Source of the DNA: Chaenocephalus aceratus
Taxonomy: Eukaryota > Chordata > Actinopteri > Perciformes > Channichthyidae
Reading direction: 5' to 3'
Assembly (NCBI GenBank): GCA_023974075.1
Contig: CM043785.1
Location: forward strand, 22,943,169-23,007,168
DNA: 64,000 nt
A model generated the notes under the pieces. The model ran no database searches, was not told where the DNA came from, and saw only the letters and a list, made by a program, of their open reading frames with translations. The translations under genes and the position numbers were made by a program. Positions 12,064-24,472 of the stretch are shown here, piece after piece. The first letter of the stretch is position 1; the number at the start of each line of letters is the position of its first letter.

Positions 12064-12460
12064 AGTGGTTCTCAAACTTTTTCTGTCAGGCCCCCCTTTT
12101 GGAAAAAAAAAGTCGGGCCCCCCCCAACACAAATAGTCACGTAATGTTAATGTCCAAGTTAACATTTATTAAAATACATCAATATGAACATGAGCATTCC
12201 TTTAAAGAAATCAAAAAATCACTTCGCTAGAACAGTGATAATAAAACAATGCTCCATAAGTCTGTTTGCTCAACAACAACAAAAACATAATACAATTGTG
12301 CAATCCCTTTACTAGAACAATACGTTATAATACTTTGCCACTTTGCAATCTGTGCAAACAAATGAAAAGAAATAAAATGCTGATTATCACAGCATTAGTG
12401 GCTGCAATGAGCCTGTTTGGCACTGCACATTTCTTTAAAACGGGGTTGCAGGCTCAGTGG
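12064..12460 (+). mobile_element. hAT element left end, truncated
   Basis: CAGTGGTTCTCAAACTTTTT at 12064 is a well-known hAT left terminus, followed by a C-rich then A-rich stretch usual for that family. No inverse terminus (AAAAGTTTGAGAACCACTG) occurs downstream, so the right side is lost. Confidence 0.55.
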
Positions 12461-12502
12461 CGGCGCCAGAGATTTTCTTTTGGGGGTGCTGTGGGGTAGC
12501 TT

Positions 12503-13016
12503 CAGTGGTGTAGTGGTCGTTGGACGCGGGGGATCGCCGTCCCCCCACTTTTATGAAGCATGATTTTTTTTTAAAAGTCTAATAAATATAAAATCTTTGC
12601 CAGTGTTATCAGCCAGCGTTTATTTGTTGTAATAGTGACGAAACATAATAAAAACGTAGCTCAAGTATTTATGCAACTTGATTGAAGGGTGTGCGTGTGT
12701 GTAGGGGCAGCACCGTGTGTGTGTGTAGGGTGACCAGGTGTCCCACTTTGTGCGGGATTACACACACAGCATTTTTATCATTTGTCCCTCGTCCCACAAA
12801 TTGAGACTATGTCCTGCATTTGAGTGACAGTCGCGCAGAAAGGCCAGCACCGACCTTTATTATTATATTTTTAAAACGGCATCATGTACATTGCGCTGAC
12901 AGGCGACAGAGGTCCACAGTACCCCCGCCCGTTGACAGTTCACGAGCGTGTCCATAGTGTCTTGTCCGCCCCGTCCGCCCCGTCCAACCAGTAAAACAAT
13001 TCCCACTACACCACTG
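12503..13016. mobile_element. hAT-like element with exact 8-bp target duplication
   Basis: The perfect terminal inverted repeat CAGTGGTGTAGTGG / CCACTACACCACTG is flanked by identical octamers GGTAGCTT (12495-12502 and 13017-13024). The interior holds GT-rich DNA and a block (CCGTTGACAGTTC, GAGCGTG) that is the inverse of one near 8890 in another hAT remnant. No transposase. Confidence 0.8.
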
Positions 13017-13024
13017 GGTAGCTT

Positions 13025-13791
13025 GATGTTTCAAACATGTAGGGTTCCCCCCGGAAAGATTTTTTTAGATATTGAAGTTAAATGCATCAATCTGGTGCAT
13101 TTTGAGAGCAAAATGAAGAGATCTATGGATACATCTCTCAACACCAGTGGCAAACCGTCAGGGCCTTCAAGGTATTCAGAGAATACCCTGGAACACTCAG
13201 ATTAAACAAACACAAATTCGATTTAATTATATAAATAAAATGTAATAAAATGTATATAAAATGAATAAATGAGAATCGTATCTGTGTTGTTGATCTGTAA
13301 TATTACAGTGTTACGTTGATTTGTTTGTCCTTCTCGGACCATGCACTACGCATTTCAGTGGTTTTGTGTTAGAAAAGAAAGCAAGCAACCAATCAGATCT
13401 TGTTCTGGGTCTCTGGGTAGAATATCCTTCAACCAAGGTATTCTACATCCTTGATCGAATGCCCTGGCCGTTGCACTGAATGAGAGCGTACGTTTGGACT
13501 GACCGTTTGATCAACCAATCATATATTGATTTGTAGCCAATGGGCGTATTCTTTCAGAGTTTCCCTCGGTTCCAGGGTACTCTAGAAGGCCCGCTAGTTA
13601 ACTGGCTCGAGACGGAGGATATAGATGAATGCGACGAAGCAATTCATGCCGTTTTATTGTTTTTAACGTTGAAATGACAAGGGCAACAGGTGAAGATGAA
13701 GTTGTTTCGGAATTGTTGTGAGTATCCTTTTCAAGACGACCATTCAGGGAAAAGACGGGAATTATAATGCCGCGGCGGGGGGTGTGTGTGT
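13025..13791. other. No recognisable feature
   Basis: No gene or terminus recognised. The segment ends with GTCT (13792-13795), the target duplication of the LTR element. Confidence 0.5.
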
Positions 13792-13795
13792 GTCT

Positions 13796-14810
13796 TGTAG
13801 GAGCAAACACAGTAGTGGTGGCTTAAAGCCCACCTCCGCTCCGCGCCGTCCGTTAGATGAGCCTGGTCAGATTTAATAAAAGAAGTTCAAAACACCAGGC
13901 ATAAAAGTTATAACAATAATCTGATTTTAATGGTAAAAAACACAATACGAAATACAGAGTGCCCCGTAACAGAGCACTCCTGGCTCCCCACTCTACTGCC
14001 GTGCGATACAGATATCGGGACCAGCCAGTCAGAAACAGGGGGCATTTTGCATGAATAAACAACAGTATATATAGACATATTTGGGGCGGAGATGTGTGTC
14101 GGCTCTTCCGTCCCATTTTACTCCTAAACGAATCAGAGAGTCCGTGGGGAGGAGTTGGGTCGGTTGCTCACTCCCCTAGGTGTTCTTACTGGTTGGATTC
14201 ACTTTGGGTCGGGCCCAGCGAATCAGAGTTCTGGGAAAAAGTATTTTTCTTCTGAACAGAGCGTGAGAGCCTCGGAAGTAAACAAAGACAGAGTCACTTC
14301 TTAGCTTGCACCTGAGTTCACTCCTTTACTTTCCCAAGGAATATTTCACACAAACTCTATTCTTTCCCAGACAATCAAACATTGTATACAGATATATTGG
14401 TGCATTACTTCTGAACAGAGCGTGACAGCTTCGGAAGTGAACAAGGACAGAGTCAATCTTTATCTTCCACCTGACTTCACTCCTTTACTTTCCCAAGGAA
14501 GATTTCACACAAACTATTCCTTCCCAGACAATCAAACATTGTACACAGATATATTGGTGCTTGAGATTATATTGGCCCCAGAAAGAACCTTGAAAAGAAT
14601 TATGTGTGTGTGCTGGTATCTGGGTCAGTGAGTGTAAGTGAGCAAAGAATATGTGTGTGTGCTGGTGGAAGGAGGTGTATGTGTGTGTAGCAGGGTATAT
14701 GGGTCATTGAGTGTAAGTGAGAAGGTTTATATATATAGGATTACTTTAAAACAGTCCCAAATAATACATGTTTACTTCAATACAGTTTAGAACAATATCT
14801 GTTTACTTTA
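13796..14810 (-). repeat. 3' LTR
   Basis: Homologous over its length to 29923-30978. It differs by a 27-bp-scale insertion near 13853-13880, lacks one of the GT-rich repeats of the other LTR, and begins TA rather than TG on the minus strand. It contains a 159-bp tandem duplication (starting 14249 and 14408) and a TATATATA box-like run near 14730, upstream of which lies the U3-like start. Confidence 0.8.
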
Positions 14811-14822
14811 ATCCCCCTTTTG
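14811..14822 (-). other. Polypurine tract
   Basis: On the minus strand AAAAGGGGGAT abuts the 3' LTR. Its position and composition are those of a plus-strand primer of LTR retroelements. Confidence 0.65.
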
Positions 14823-15110
14823 ATCTCACCTCAAGAGATCATCTTATACACAGCATTTGAAACATAACCACTGTCATTCTTTTCTACTGTGTCTGTCCCC
14901 CAACATTTATATAAATCCATCAGACGCTGGGATTGAGAGCACTTTAAACCTTTAGGAACAGTCCACCATAACAACTTCTTATGACAGTGGAGGGAGACCA
15001 AAATATGTTAAAAAAATGTGTCCTTGTCGGCTGAGTCATCGTGCTAATCCTCCTCTGACGCGTAAGCCAACAAGGGCATTTGGTACGAAGTGGAAGGGGC
15101 ATCTTCTCCC

Positions 15111-15230
15111 TCAAAAAATGGGATATTAAAACAAAGTTCCTCAAAAAATGGGATATTAAAACAAAGTTCCTCAAAAAATGAGATATTAAAACAAAGTTCC
15201 TCAAAAAATGGGATATTAAAACAAACTCCA
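15111..15230. repeat. 30-bp tandem repeat, four copies
   Basis: The unit beginning TCAAAAAATG starts at 15111, 15141, 15171 and 15201, nearly identical. On the minus strand in one open frame it encodes four 10-residue repeats (FVLISHFLRN). It lies between the pol remnant and the 3' LTR of the large LTR element. Confidence 0.85.
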
Positions 15231-15344
15231 CACCGGCTATATCAACCTGTTTCAGCGGAGAGTGGAGTCCCCTGTGCCGTCTTGGCTTGCCGTGTCTTTG
15301 TCCCCCCGATCCGCTGACGGCGGCTTCTGCGCTGCCTGCTAGAG

Positions 15345-15600
15345 AGATGTCTTCTGGATCCTCCTCCTCCGGCCCGCTGATGGCGGCTTCCGGGTCAATA
15401 CTGGAGAGATGTCTTCCCGATCCTCCTTCTTCGGCCCGCTGATGACGCCTCCCGGGTCGACTGCTGGAGAGATGTCCTCCTGATCCTCCTCCTCCGGTCC
15501 GCTGATGGCGCCTTCTGGGTCGACTGCTGGAGAGATGTCCTCCCGATCCTCCTCCTCCGGTCCGCTGATGGCGACTTCTGGGTCGACTCCTAGACGAGAG
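15345..15600. repeat. 63-bp tandem repeat, about four copies
   Basis: The motif GAGATGTC.TC recurs at about 15345, 15408, 15471 and 15534, a 63-bp (21-codon) period. All three minus-strand frames stay largely open through it. One gives an acidic repeat (DPEVAISGPEEEDREDISPA) and another the Gly/Ser/Arg-rich 236-residue frame at 14944-15654. Directly downstream of the integrase remnant. Confidence 0.8.
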
Positions 15601-15830
15601 CCAGGTCCGTCCTGATGTCGTCCAAGGTCCTAGCCGGAGGATTCCCCGCCGCACACTGGCTCCAGTGGTACCAGCTGTCCCCCTTTCCTCCTAGGCGGAC
15701 GGCATGAGAGGTCCGCTGGGTCACTCTTTAGAGGCCGGAGAACCTGGGGTTGAGCCACTTGGGCCTGATGACCTTCAGCCAGACGAACTCCGCTGTGTCT
15801 GCCTCCTGGGTCCCCCTTTGGCGTCAGCGA
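15590..15830 (-). pseudogene. Retroviral pol remnant: integrase C-terminus
   Basis: One minus-strand frame resembles the C-terminal beta-barrel end of retroviral integrase: 'VWLKVI' and 'PKW', then after an in-frame stop (15728-15730) 'RTSHAV', 'GKGDSWYHWSQC' and a short tail ending near 15590. The integrase normally binds LTR ends and joins them to host DNA, but only about 75 codons are left, bounded upstream by a TGA and broken inside. The recognition rests on memory of fish gamma/epsilon-like elements and could be tested by a translated search. Confidence 0.55.
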
Positions 15831-15959
15831 CCTGTGTGGAGAAATCTGATACCAATCCCTTAAGCCTATGCTCAGGGCTCCTGGGCCCTCAGCTGTTTGA
15901 CCCACCACTGCGTAGGCCGCTTGGAGCCTGTTAGGTGGGGTGTCTTAAAACAACAGCCG

Positions 15960-18900
15960 TCTGTGAACAGATTTTCTAAATTAATTGTAGACCTCCTATC
16001 TGCCAGTGCAGCTTCAGAATCTTAATACTTGGACTGTGCCAGCAAAATAAAACCCCAACATCTTTAGGTGAACTAAATAACATATTTCAATAGCTCTGAA
16101 TTTCTGACAAGCATCTGTGTTATTCTTAAATGAAATCCTTGAGATCCTATTTCAAATCTAAATATAATATGAACTGCTAATGTTTCTGGGAAAGAAACAC
16201 ACTAATGTTATGGATTCAAAAACAACCAAAATCATGATACTGACAACGTGAATGGCTTCCTGGTGATACTGCTTCTACCCGTCAGTGCTTAGATATTATC
16301 AAGCTGAAAAAATGAATACAGAATTCCAACAAACTGTCATCAAATGTCTTTCTATTATGAATTTAGATGAAATGTATATCCCCATAATGATCTAAACAAT
16401 AAAGTCTATGGCTTTTACTTCTTTACCAGGCTAGTTACATGATGTTGTCTAAATTAAATTCTGTCTCATTACATTACTATGTTTTAGCTTTAACTGTAAT
16501 ATGTTCTTTCTACATTGCAAACCTCAGTTACTTGGCCACTGATTCTGCATCTGTGTTACCTGTTATAACTCAATCAATATTAGAAACATGTCAACATCCA
16601 TCAAACAGTATCTTATCCCCAGATATGGAGCAGGTTAATTCTAAAACTGTCAATCAATGGTCAGATTGAAACATGTAGATTGTGAAGTTTACACTCCACC
16701 TTTTTACACATAAACTCATGTGTAACAAAATCATGTATGGGAAGAAAACCTTCAGGTAATAATGGATTATAAGAAAATACCAAACATTATTCACAAATGT
16801 ACATCCATCACTTTCCACAGTAAACACTCCAGTGAAATGAAGTGTTTCTCTCCATCTTTCAGTCCTAAAAGAAACAGAATCTTAATTTTTTAGTTTGAGC
16901 TTCACATTCTGCAAACTGCCACCTCCTGTGGGAGTGAAATATCATCAAGTAGATTAGAAACGGGTCACAAGTGTGGTTTTCCAATTCTGTGGAATTTTAG
17001 GAAACCTCTCATTTCCCACAGAGCCCCAGAATAATGTGTTAGTCCAAAAGCATGCTTGATTAGTCATTGTTTTAAATCATGCAGTTGCACTGATCACATG
17101 CAGACATACACTCACATTCACACTGTCAGGTTGTAAAGTCAAATTTGGTCAGGTACACCCCAGAGTCAGTCATTGACAGTGCCTTCTCAAGTTACACTGT
17201 CGGTCAGGGTCAAAGGTAATTTGGTCTCAGTCTTTTTAACCATGTGTCGTGCTCTGCAGAGACTTTGATATGTCAGCATAGGCCAGTATCCTTTGTCTAC
17301 AAACATCTGTCATCTATGGAGCGCCATCATTTATTAATTCACGATTACAACTATAATTTTACAGATATCTCTAACTTTTCATTGGGACAGCTGTTTCCCA
17401 CATTTCCTGCAACTTGGTACAAAACTCACTTCCTTATAGTACTACTACTGCAGTTCATTAACACCTAATCTATATTAAAATGTCTAATAGATCTAATTCA
17501 GAAACTTGTGTACTTAACTATTATCTTGAGTCTAACCATTACAAGGATCTGTGTAGCTCTGCATTTCATAGCTCATTATACTCATTTATCTTCAATTCTG
17601 GTCTACCTAAAAAACAATGTTAAACTCTTTAGCAGTGTGTGGAACCCTGGGTGTCCGAACATGCAACAATTACTCCCTACTTTATCAAGGATTTAAAAAC
17701 AGAAGTCATTTCGTATGTCCATCCGAAAGCACTCCTATGGTAATAAATATGCCACAATGGTGAAACCAATACCTCAAATTGAAATACTATATTTTGTTTA
17801 GAACTAGCTTTCCCTTCAACATGACCTATATAAATAAATAGTTGTCTGATTTTATTGAGTGGTTACCACAACTCTCCCTTTGAACTGTAGATAAATACTG
17901 TAACAACTTAAAACACTACCCAATTCTCATATGAATAAAAACTCTAAAAGAATAATTTGTAAACATGATGAAAAGATTGAAGAATCTGTTCTACTCTGTA
18001 CTCGTAACTCCAAAACACCCACTGCTGAAAGTGTAGTGAATATTTCCATCATGTCTCCCCCTTTATCCCACAGTACCTTCAGTGTGTGTTAGGATTATTT
18101 TCTCCTTTTACTTTAATAGTTTCTTCTTTACTGCTATTTTTAATTTACCAATTGATTGATTAATGGGTAATACAACTTTTTATCTTTACTTATTTATCAA
18201 GTCAATTCAATTTCTTTAAATTTGGTTCCTTAAAATACATTAGTAGATACCTTGTGGAGTATTCACAATAACTAATCCTCTCTAGGATATGAAATCCGTT
18301 CATCTTTAAGCAGATACTATTTCCTTATTTATCTTTTGTTCATGATAACAATGGTATAACAACCACACGTTTTACCCATAGCTAGTTTATATGTCAAGAT
18401 TATTATGTGTGACATAATAATCAGATGTCTTGTTTGCTAAACAAGAATATTAAACTTTAATCTTTTCAGTATTCCAGACCATCATTTAAACAAGCAGCCT
18501 CTTATCTAAACACTAAGCATTAAGGTTTCTACACCACCCCCTGGGAAACTCTTGCACAATTATGCTGTAAAATCATTGCATCATTCCTTCAGAGTCTGAA
18601 CAATCTGAGACAAGCATGTCTCAAGATCTTGTCATAATGAGCACAGTCAGTGATGCAGCTGTAGCAGGGTCCCCAAAAAGCTAGAATCGGCCCTGGTCAG
18701 TGGGCTTCAAGGAAACTCTCCCTCGCATTGGGATGAGGGAAGGAATCACTTGGCAGACACACGTTGTCCTCTGTACAGCAGAAATCCCCCCAAAACCGCA
18801 GTACCTCTTCACACCACTGTTGCCTTGACAACGAGGCACAAGCAAAATGTCAATACCTCCTCAGAGATGCGTTCTTTGCACACTTCTTCTGTTTTCAGTG

Positions 18901-21470
18901 AGCAAATCTTCACCAACACACTGATTCAGAGAACCCAAAAGGTGGTGCACAACTATCCAATGCTGCTGTAATCACAGCCATTCAGCTACTGAGAAAAACT
19001 CAATTTAAATCTCTCTCCCAACGGGTTACAAAATAAAACGGCTGAGTCAGGAATGCTGAAACATGCGAATGTTAAAACAAACTAATGATAGTAGTCTGCC
19101 TATTCTTTATTACTTCAGTTCTAAATTAATAGGCAAAACAAGGAAACTCTCCCTAACACTATTGATTACTCTTTTATCTACTTGGTTATTCTATTCATTT
19201 TCAAATTGTTTATCTAAGTTGTGTTACAAGCATGGTGAGGTTGTAACAGAATACACAAATAACTGTATTCAATCCGCGCCGTATTTGAAAACGGTAATGA
19301 AGTCAAATCAATGTTTAACGACGTAATATAAGTTAAATATATTGTTAAGCTAATTACTGTTTTATTTTGAAGGCATCTCTGGTTAACAGCGGCCTGTGGC
19401 TTTTATTTTGAAAGGCTGTTCCGGAAATATACTCCGTAATATGAACAGTGAATTTGACTTCTAGAAACACGGAAAGTTACGATAACAATCGTTCTAATGC
19501 ATTAAATAAAGTCATGAAAGAGACAAGGAGGGGAAAAGGCGTGTGTAAGTAAGCAATGAACTGAAAATGCCACCAATCCTCTGTTTTAAGGTGATGGCGG
19601 ACATTGAAAACCGAAGCGGGCATAAGCACCCCTGTCATACATAGGCTACACATTAATAGATTCCTTCTGACTGACAAGCATTCAAAAACCCTTCTGCTTA
19701 TCACTTACTACTTTTTGTTTTATTCATAAACTAAAAATACAATTGTGGTGAATAGCTTGCGTTTTCCTACTTTAAACAACCATCAAATGAGAGTCACTAT
19801 TGTATGATAAATACTACTCCCAAATAACATTTATAATATATATATATATATTTCTTACAGTGAGTTAGTTATTTCATGTCTAACAAATTCTCCTCTGTCT
19901 ATGTCTAATCTAGGTGGCATCCACTATTATATTTAATTTTTATAGACATTAATCTTTCTAGGTACGTCATATACTCAGTGAACCACTTTTTACTTTCCCT
20001 TAACGTTACTGTATGTAATATAATTTTTTTCCTTGAAATATAATTAAGTACAATCCTTAGTTAATGACAAATACCATGAAATTCACAATGTAATGCAATG
20101 GTACCAATCAGTTCTCAAAACCTCTCATAAAACCACAAAGTGACGTAACTGTATCCTACAAAAACTATGCTAAAAACAACAAATTATAGTTTCTTATTTA
20201 TTTCAATATATCTACTACATCAAATCACACATTGATCTATTAATTTTTAAAGTATTCACTCCAACTTCAGATCACTCGATCTTTCACTCCTTCCATGATT
20301 GACTTCGTATCTATTATCTGACTAGGTTGATATGTGTTCACTTGTATTTATTAATATACTGGTCAGTTCTTGTCGTTACTCTTAATGTCCTTATTCTATT
20401 TATTTGAATGCCCTGTCCTTAATTCAGACGTGCACACAGTCTGAATCCAAAATTAAAAGTTTCCAGCGTGAAACAACACAGAATATTGTTACACACCCCG
20501 TTCGCCACCAGAAGGCAGCAGCTGACCAGGAATGAGCTTCCTCTGTCTGATGAAGCTCTCAGCTCTGCAAACTTTCTCCTGTCACTATGTTTCTGCTCTC
20601 TCTTCTCAATTATTACACAGATTCGACGTAAAAAATCACACAGAGTTTATTCCCTTATACATTCTGTCCGGCTTTTTTTGTGCGATGTATTATTTCAACA
20701 GATAATTGCGGCTCCTGACGGCGCTTCTACACCTCTCTTTAGAGATGTGATCCTCACACGGAGACTAATCCCAAGCCACAAAAATCCTTTATCGTCACGT
20801 TTAGCCATTCAGATCAACCCCACAGCAAGAGTTTGCGATATCCGGTCATTTCAAATTGATTTTTGAAAGATGCGTATTTCCTCTTGAATACCCACATATA
20901 ATATCGACTTCAGCTTTTTGTCAGCCTATAGTCTACATACTTTCCCCAGCGAGTCAGCCGTGCAGGGGACCTCGCTGGTTCACTTTACTTTCTTTAGTGA
21001 GTTAAGGTACGGGAATGCACTACCCGACTCTTACAAACACTTATAACTCTCTTAGTGCCTTAGGTACAGATGTAGCACTCCAGATAGGACTCACATGGGT
21101 GTGTCCCAGTCAAAAGCTCAGCGGATCCCAGTGGCTGGGGGTGTTGCCAAATTGCTAGAGGGCGTTGCCAAATTTCCCCATTTGTTCAATTACAGGATTT
21201 AACCATGAGATGGCGGTTCATTCACAAATACACAAAGACAACTGGGTGTTGTAGAACTTAGTCTGTTTGCAATGTTTGCAGCTCTGCAGTTGTGTTTGTT
21301 GAATACTGTAGCATTTAATCACTTATTTGTTATGGTTTTCACAGGCTACTATAATGAAAAAACATCAGTTTTAGATCAAATAAAGTATATAGTTTGCTTT
21401 ATGCAGTATATTTTTTGTAATATTGTTGGGGTGTTTTTACACAGTACAGTAGATTGAAGTAAATCAACTT
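15960..21470. other. LTR-element interior, no recognisable genes
   Basis: About 5.5 kb of AT-rich DNA. All frames are short (132 residues at most, 20468-20866 +) and none shows a retroviral or other domain. A segment near 20990-21090 resembles one unit of the 59-bp repeat at 29452-29690. A (TA)n run sits at about 19838-19852. If gag and pol once lay here they have decayed beyond reading. Confidence 0.5.
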
Positions 21471-21477
21471 ATACATT

Positions 21478-21560
21478 AAGATAAGATAAGATGCACCTTT
21501 ATTAATCCCCGTGGGGAAATTCAGTAGTTCAAACAGCAAGAAAACAAGAGTGAAAAACAG
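21478..21560 (-). repeat. RTE/Rex-like retroelement 3' tail
   Basis: AAGATAAGATAAGATGCACC followed by TTTATTAATCCCCGTGGGGAAATTC is the reverse complement of a (TTATC)n-ending LINE tail common in fish. Related tails with GATCCCAAGTTGG lie at 33147-33200 and 45480-45540. No coding part. Confidence 0.5.
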
Positions 21561-21818
21561 GATAGCACAGATTCACACAGATTAATAAAAATCAAAAATA
21601 AGATGAGCGTTAAAAATAAAAATAATAATAATGAGAAACTATGTAATAAGAAATGAATAAAACTAAAATATAATTATCATATCATATATTATAATGTATT
21701 GTATTATTAAGTAATATCATACATTAACCCTATTATAGCAGATGCCACATTGAATGGATGAACACATTTATGCATCAATAATTACAACAGAGTATTTCTA
21801 AATACAAGTTGTTATCAT

Positions 21819-22629
21819 CAAGCCTGATGAAATTAATCATCTAAATAAAATTCAAGACTGCCTTAAGGACTTAAAGATATGGATGACCTTAAACTTTTTG
21901 ATGTTAAACACGACCAAAACTGAAGTTATTGTACTTGGCCGGAAGAATCTACGAAACAAATTATCTAAAGATATACTAACGATGGATGGCATTAATTTGG
22001 CCTCCAGTGAGACTGTAAGGAATCTTGGTGTTATATTTGATCAGGATTTATCCTTTAACGCCCACATAAAATCAATTTCAAGGACCGCCTACTTCCATCT
22101 ACGTAACATTGCAAAAATCAGGCATATATTGCTTCAAAACGATGCAGAGAAACTAGTCCATGCATTTGTTACTTCTAGGCTGGATTATTGTAACTCTTTA
22201 TTATCAGGGTGTACCAAGAAGTCAGTCAAGTCGCTTCAGCTTATTCAAAATGCTGCAGCTCGTGTACTAACCAGAGTTAGGAAAAGGGACCACATTACTC
22301 CTGTTCTGGCTGCCTTACACTGGCTCCCTATAGAACACAGGATAGAATTTAAAATTATTCGTCTCGCCTACAAAGCCCTTAATGGGCAGGCGCCATCTTA
22401 CCTTAAATAACTCATTATACCCTACTGTCCTACTAGGGCATTGCATTCCAATAATGCAGGGTTGTTGGTTGTTCCTAGAGTCTCTAAAAGTACAATGGGA
22501 GCCAGAGCCTTTTCTTATCAAGCTCCACATTTGTGGAATCAGCTTCCAGTTTGTGTTCGGGCGGCAGACACCCTATCCGTTTTTAAGAGTGCGCTTAAGA
22601 CCTTCCTTTTTGATAAAGCTTATAGTTAG
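21819..22629 (+). pseudogene. L2 reverse transcriptase ORF, C-terminal part, one nonsense codon
   Basis: The frame matches the last third of the L2 ORF2-type protein (thumb and C-terminal region): '[12 protein letters not shown]', '[16 protein letters not shown]', '[12 protein letters not shown]', '[13 protein letters not shown]', '[13 protein letters not shown]'. A TAA at 22408-22410 replaces the Glu codon present in the 35157-37862 copy ('LKELIIPYC'). Reading then continues in the same frame to the normal stop at about 22629. The catalytic YADD motif lies upstream of the truncation, so the fragment is inactive. Confidence 0.85.
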
Positions 22630-23213
22630 GGCTGATTAGATTCAGCCCCTAGTTTTGCTGATATAGGCTTAGTTTGTCGGGGGACATCTTACTTCTTCCT
22701 TCTCTCTGCCTATACCTGTGTACTCTCATGTTCCGATTAACCCAGCTTCCCCACATTTCTTTCTTTTTGGTGTCTATATACGCCGGGATCCGGAGTCATG
22801 GATGATCCTGCGGTCCTGTGTCCTGGATCGCGAGTCGTGGCTGTGGTCATGGATCATCGGTCCTGGATGGATATCCTCGTGGATTCATCTTCCTATTATA
22901 CACACATGCATTTCCAAACATTTGGACTACCTATGTTGCAAATGTATTATCTTTTCAATTTACACACGGCATCTATTGCACGTCTGTCCGTTCTGGGAGA
23001 GGGATCCCTCCCCTGTTGCTCTCCCTGAGGTTTCTCCCATTCTTCCGTTTAAACTGTGGGTTTTCTCCGGAAGTTTTTCCTTGTACGATGTGAGGGTCTA
23101 AGGACAGAGGGTGTCGTATTGTCATACTGATATTCTGTACAAAGTGTGAAGACCACTGAGACAAATGTAACATTTGTGATATTGGGCTATATAAATAAAC
23201 ATTGATTGATTGA
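21819..23213 (+). mobile_element. L2-type LINE, 5'-truncated, in LTR-element interior
   Basis: Begins inside the reverse transcriptase ORF at the codons equivalent to residue 632 of the 35157-37862 copy and continues through the complete 3' UTR and (TTGA)n tail. Orientation is opposite to the host LTR element. It provides an uninterrupted reference for the insertions in the other L2 copies. Confidence 0.9.
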
Positions 23214-24472
23214 TGGAAGTTGTAAAAATACTTATATGTATTTAATATTAATAACATAATGATTAATTTCCGATAATACTTTTCAGGGTTAGGTCCGGTC
23301 TAACAGTGCTTAGCCCTCTGCTGCAGAGAAGATCACTGCTCTAAACAAAGTCAAAAATCCTACATCCAAACGGAATAAATATAATTAATTAAGATGAATA
23401 AGTCTTGTTCATTGTTTTTCACTTTTATTAAATGTTTGATATTTCCGGCACAGAACCTTTCATACCGGCAATGCGTGATAGAAACAACAGAAAGTGTGAC
23501 AGTTTAAATATGTCAGTGTTCATTTCGTCAACGAAAACTATGACGAAAAATGTTCGTCAACAACCTTTTTTACATGACTAAGACGAGACGATGACGAGCT
23601 AAAAATAGATTCTTGATAACGAAAACTATGACGAAATGTATATTTAGTTTTTGTTTACGAGATGAAACGGGACTAAGGTGTTAATGGTGGACTATCGGAC
23701 ATTCAAAATGCAGCATATTTTCCATGGATGTATAATAAGAACTGGATACAGCGTGGGAGGCGGGGCCTCATTCATTACTATGAGAGTTGCTCATTAGCGC
23801 ATGATGATAAAATGGCCCAAGTTTTGAGAGAGCGAAACGTCACAGATTACCCGGCATGCCTGAGAAGTACCCGTATGTGCACTCATAGAGCATGCGCAAC
23901 TTTAACCACGCTGCCCAAAAGGCTCGTTCACATTAAGCACGTGAATTTGCGTACACGTAACAGCACTGCGCGTTCATGACAGCATGGTACTGGATTTATA
24001 TTAACGAGGCGGCAGCTAGCGGCTAGCTAGTAAATTATGCTAAGTTACACATCAATTATTATGTACTTTTATATTACGCTGACATCAGGATCTAGTGATA
24101 TCCAAGCAACAGAGCTTCATTTAGCATGATACTTGTGTGGGTTCTACATGAAACCTGTTATGATCAATTGTGAGTTAAAACTGTATCTAAAAAGTAAAGC
24201 TGATGATGGATTACTGTGGTGGAGTTAAAATAACAATAGCCTATTTATTTTTGAAATGTGATGGAGTAAAAGGATAGTAACTGTGATTATTCATGTTAAG
24301 TAGCCTACCCCACAAGTAACAAACAATTGCAAGTGCAATAAGAAGCTACAGGAACGTTAATCTACGTTGGTAATATTAACTTTATTTAATACAACATTTA
24401 CGGTACAATATTTACATCATACAGCCCATGTAGTATAATATTTTACAAATGATGAATTATAGCAAACATGTG

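Noticed and set aside
14944..15654. 236-codon minus-strand frame as a gene
   Set aside because: It reads through the 63-bp and 30-bp tandem repeats out of the frame of the integrase remnant; all three frames stay open there, so openness is not evidence of coding.
20468..20866. 132-codon + frame as an accessory gene of the LTR element
   Set aside because: It lies on the strand opposite to the element, has no domain and shows no support beyond being open.
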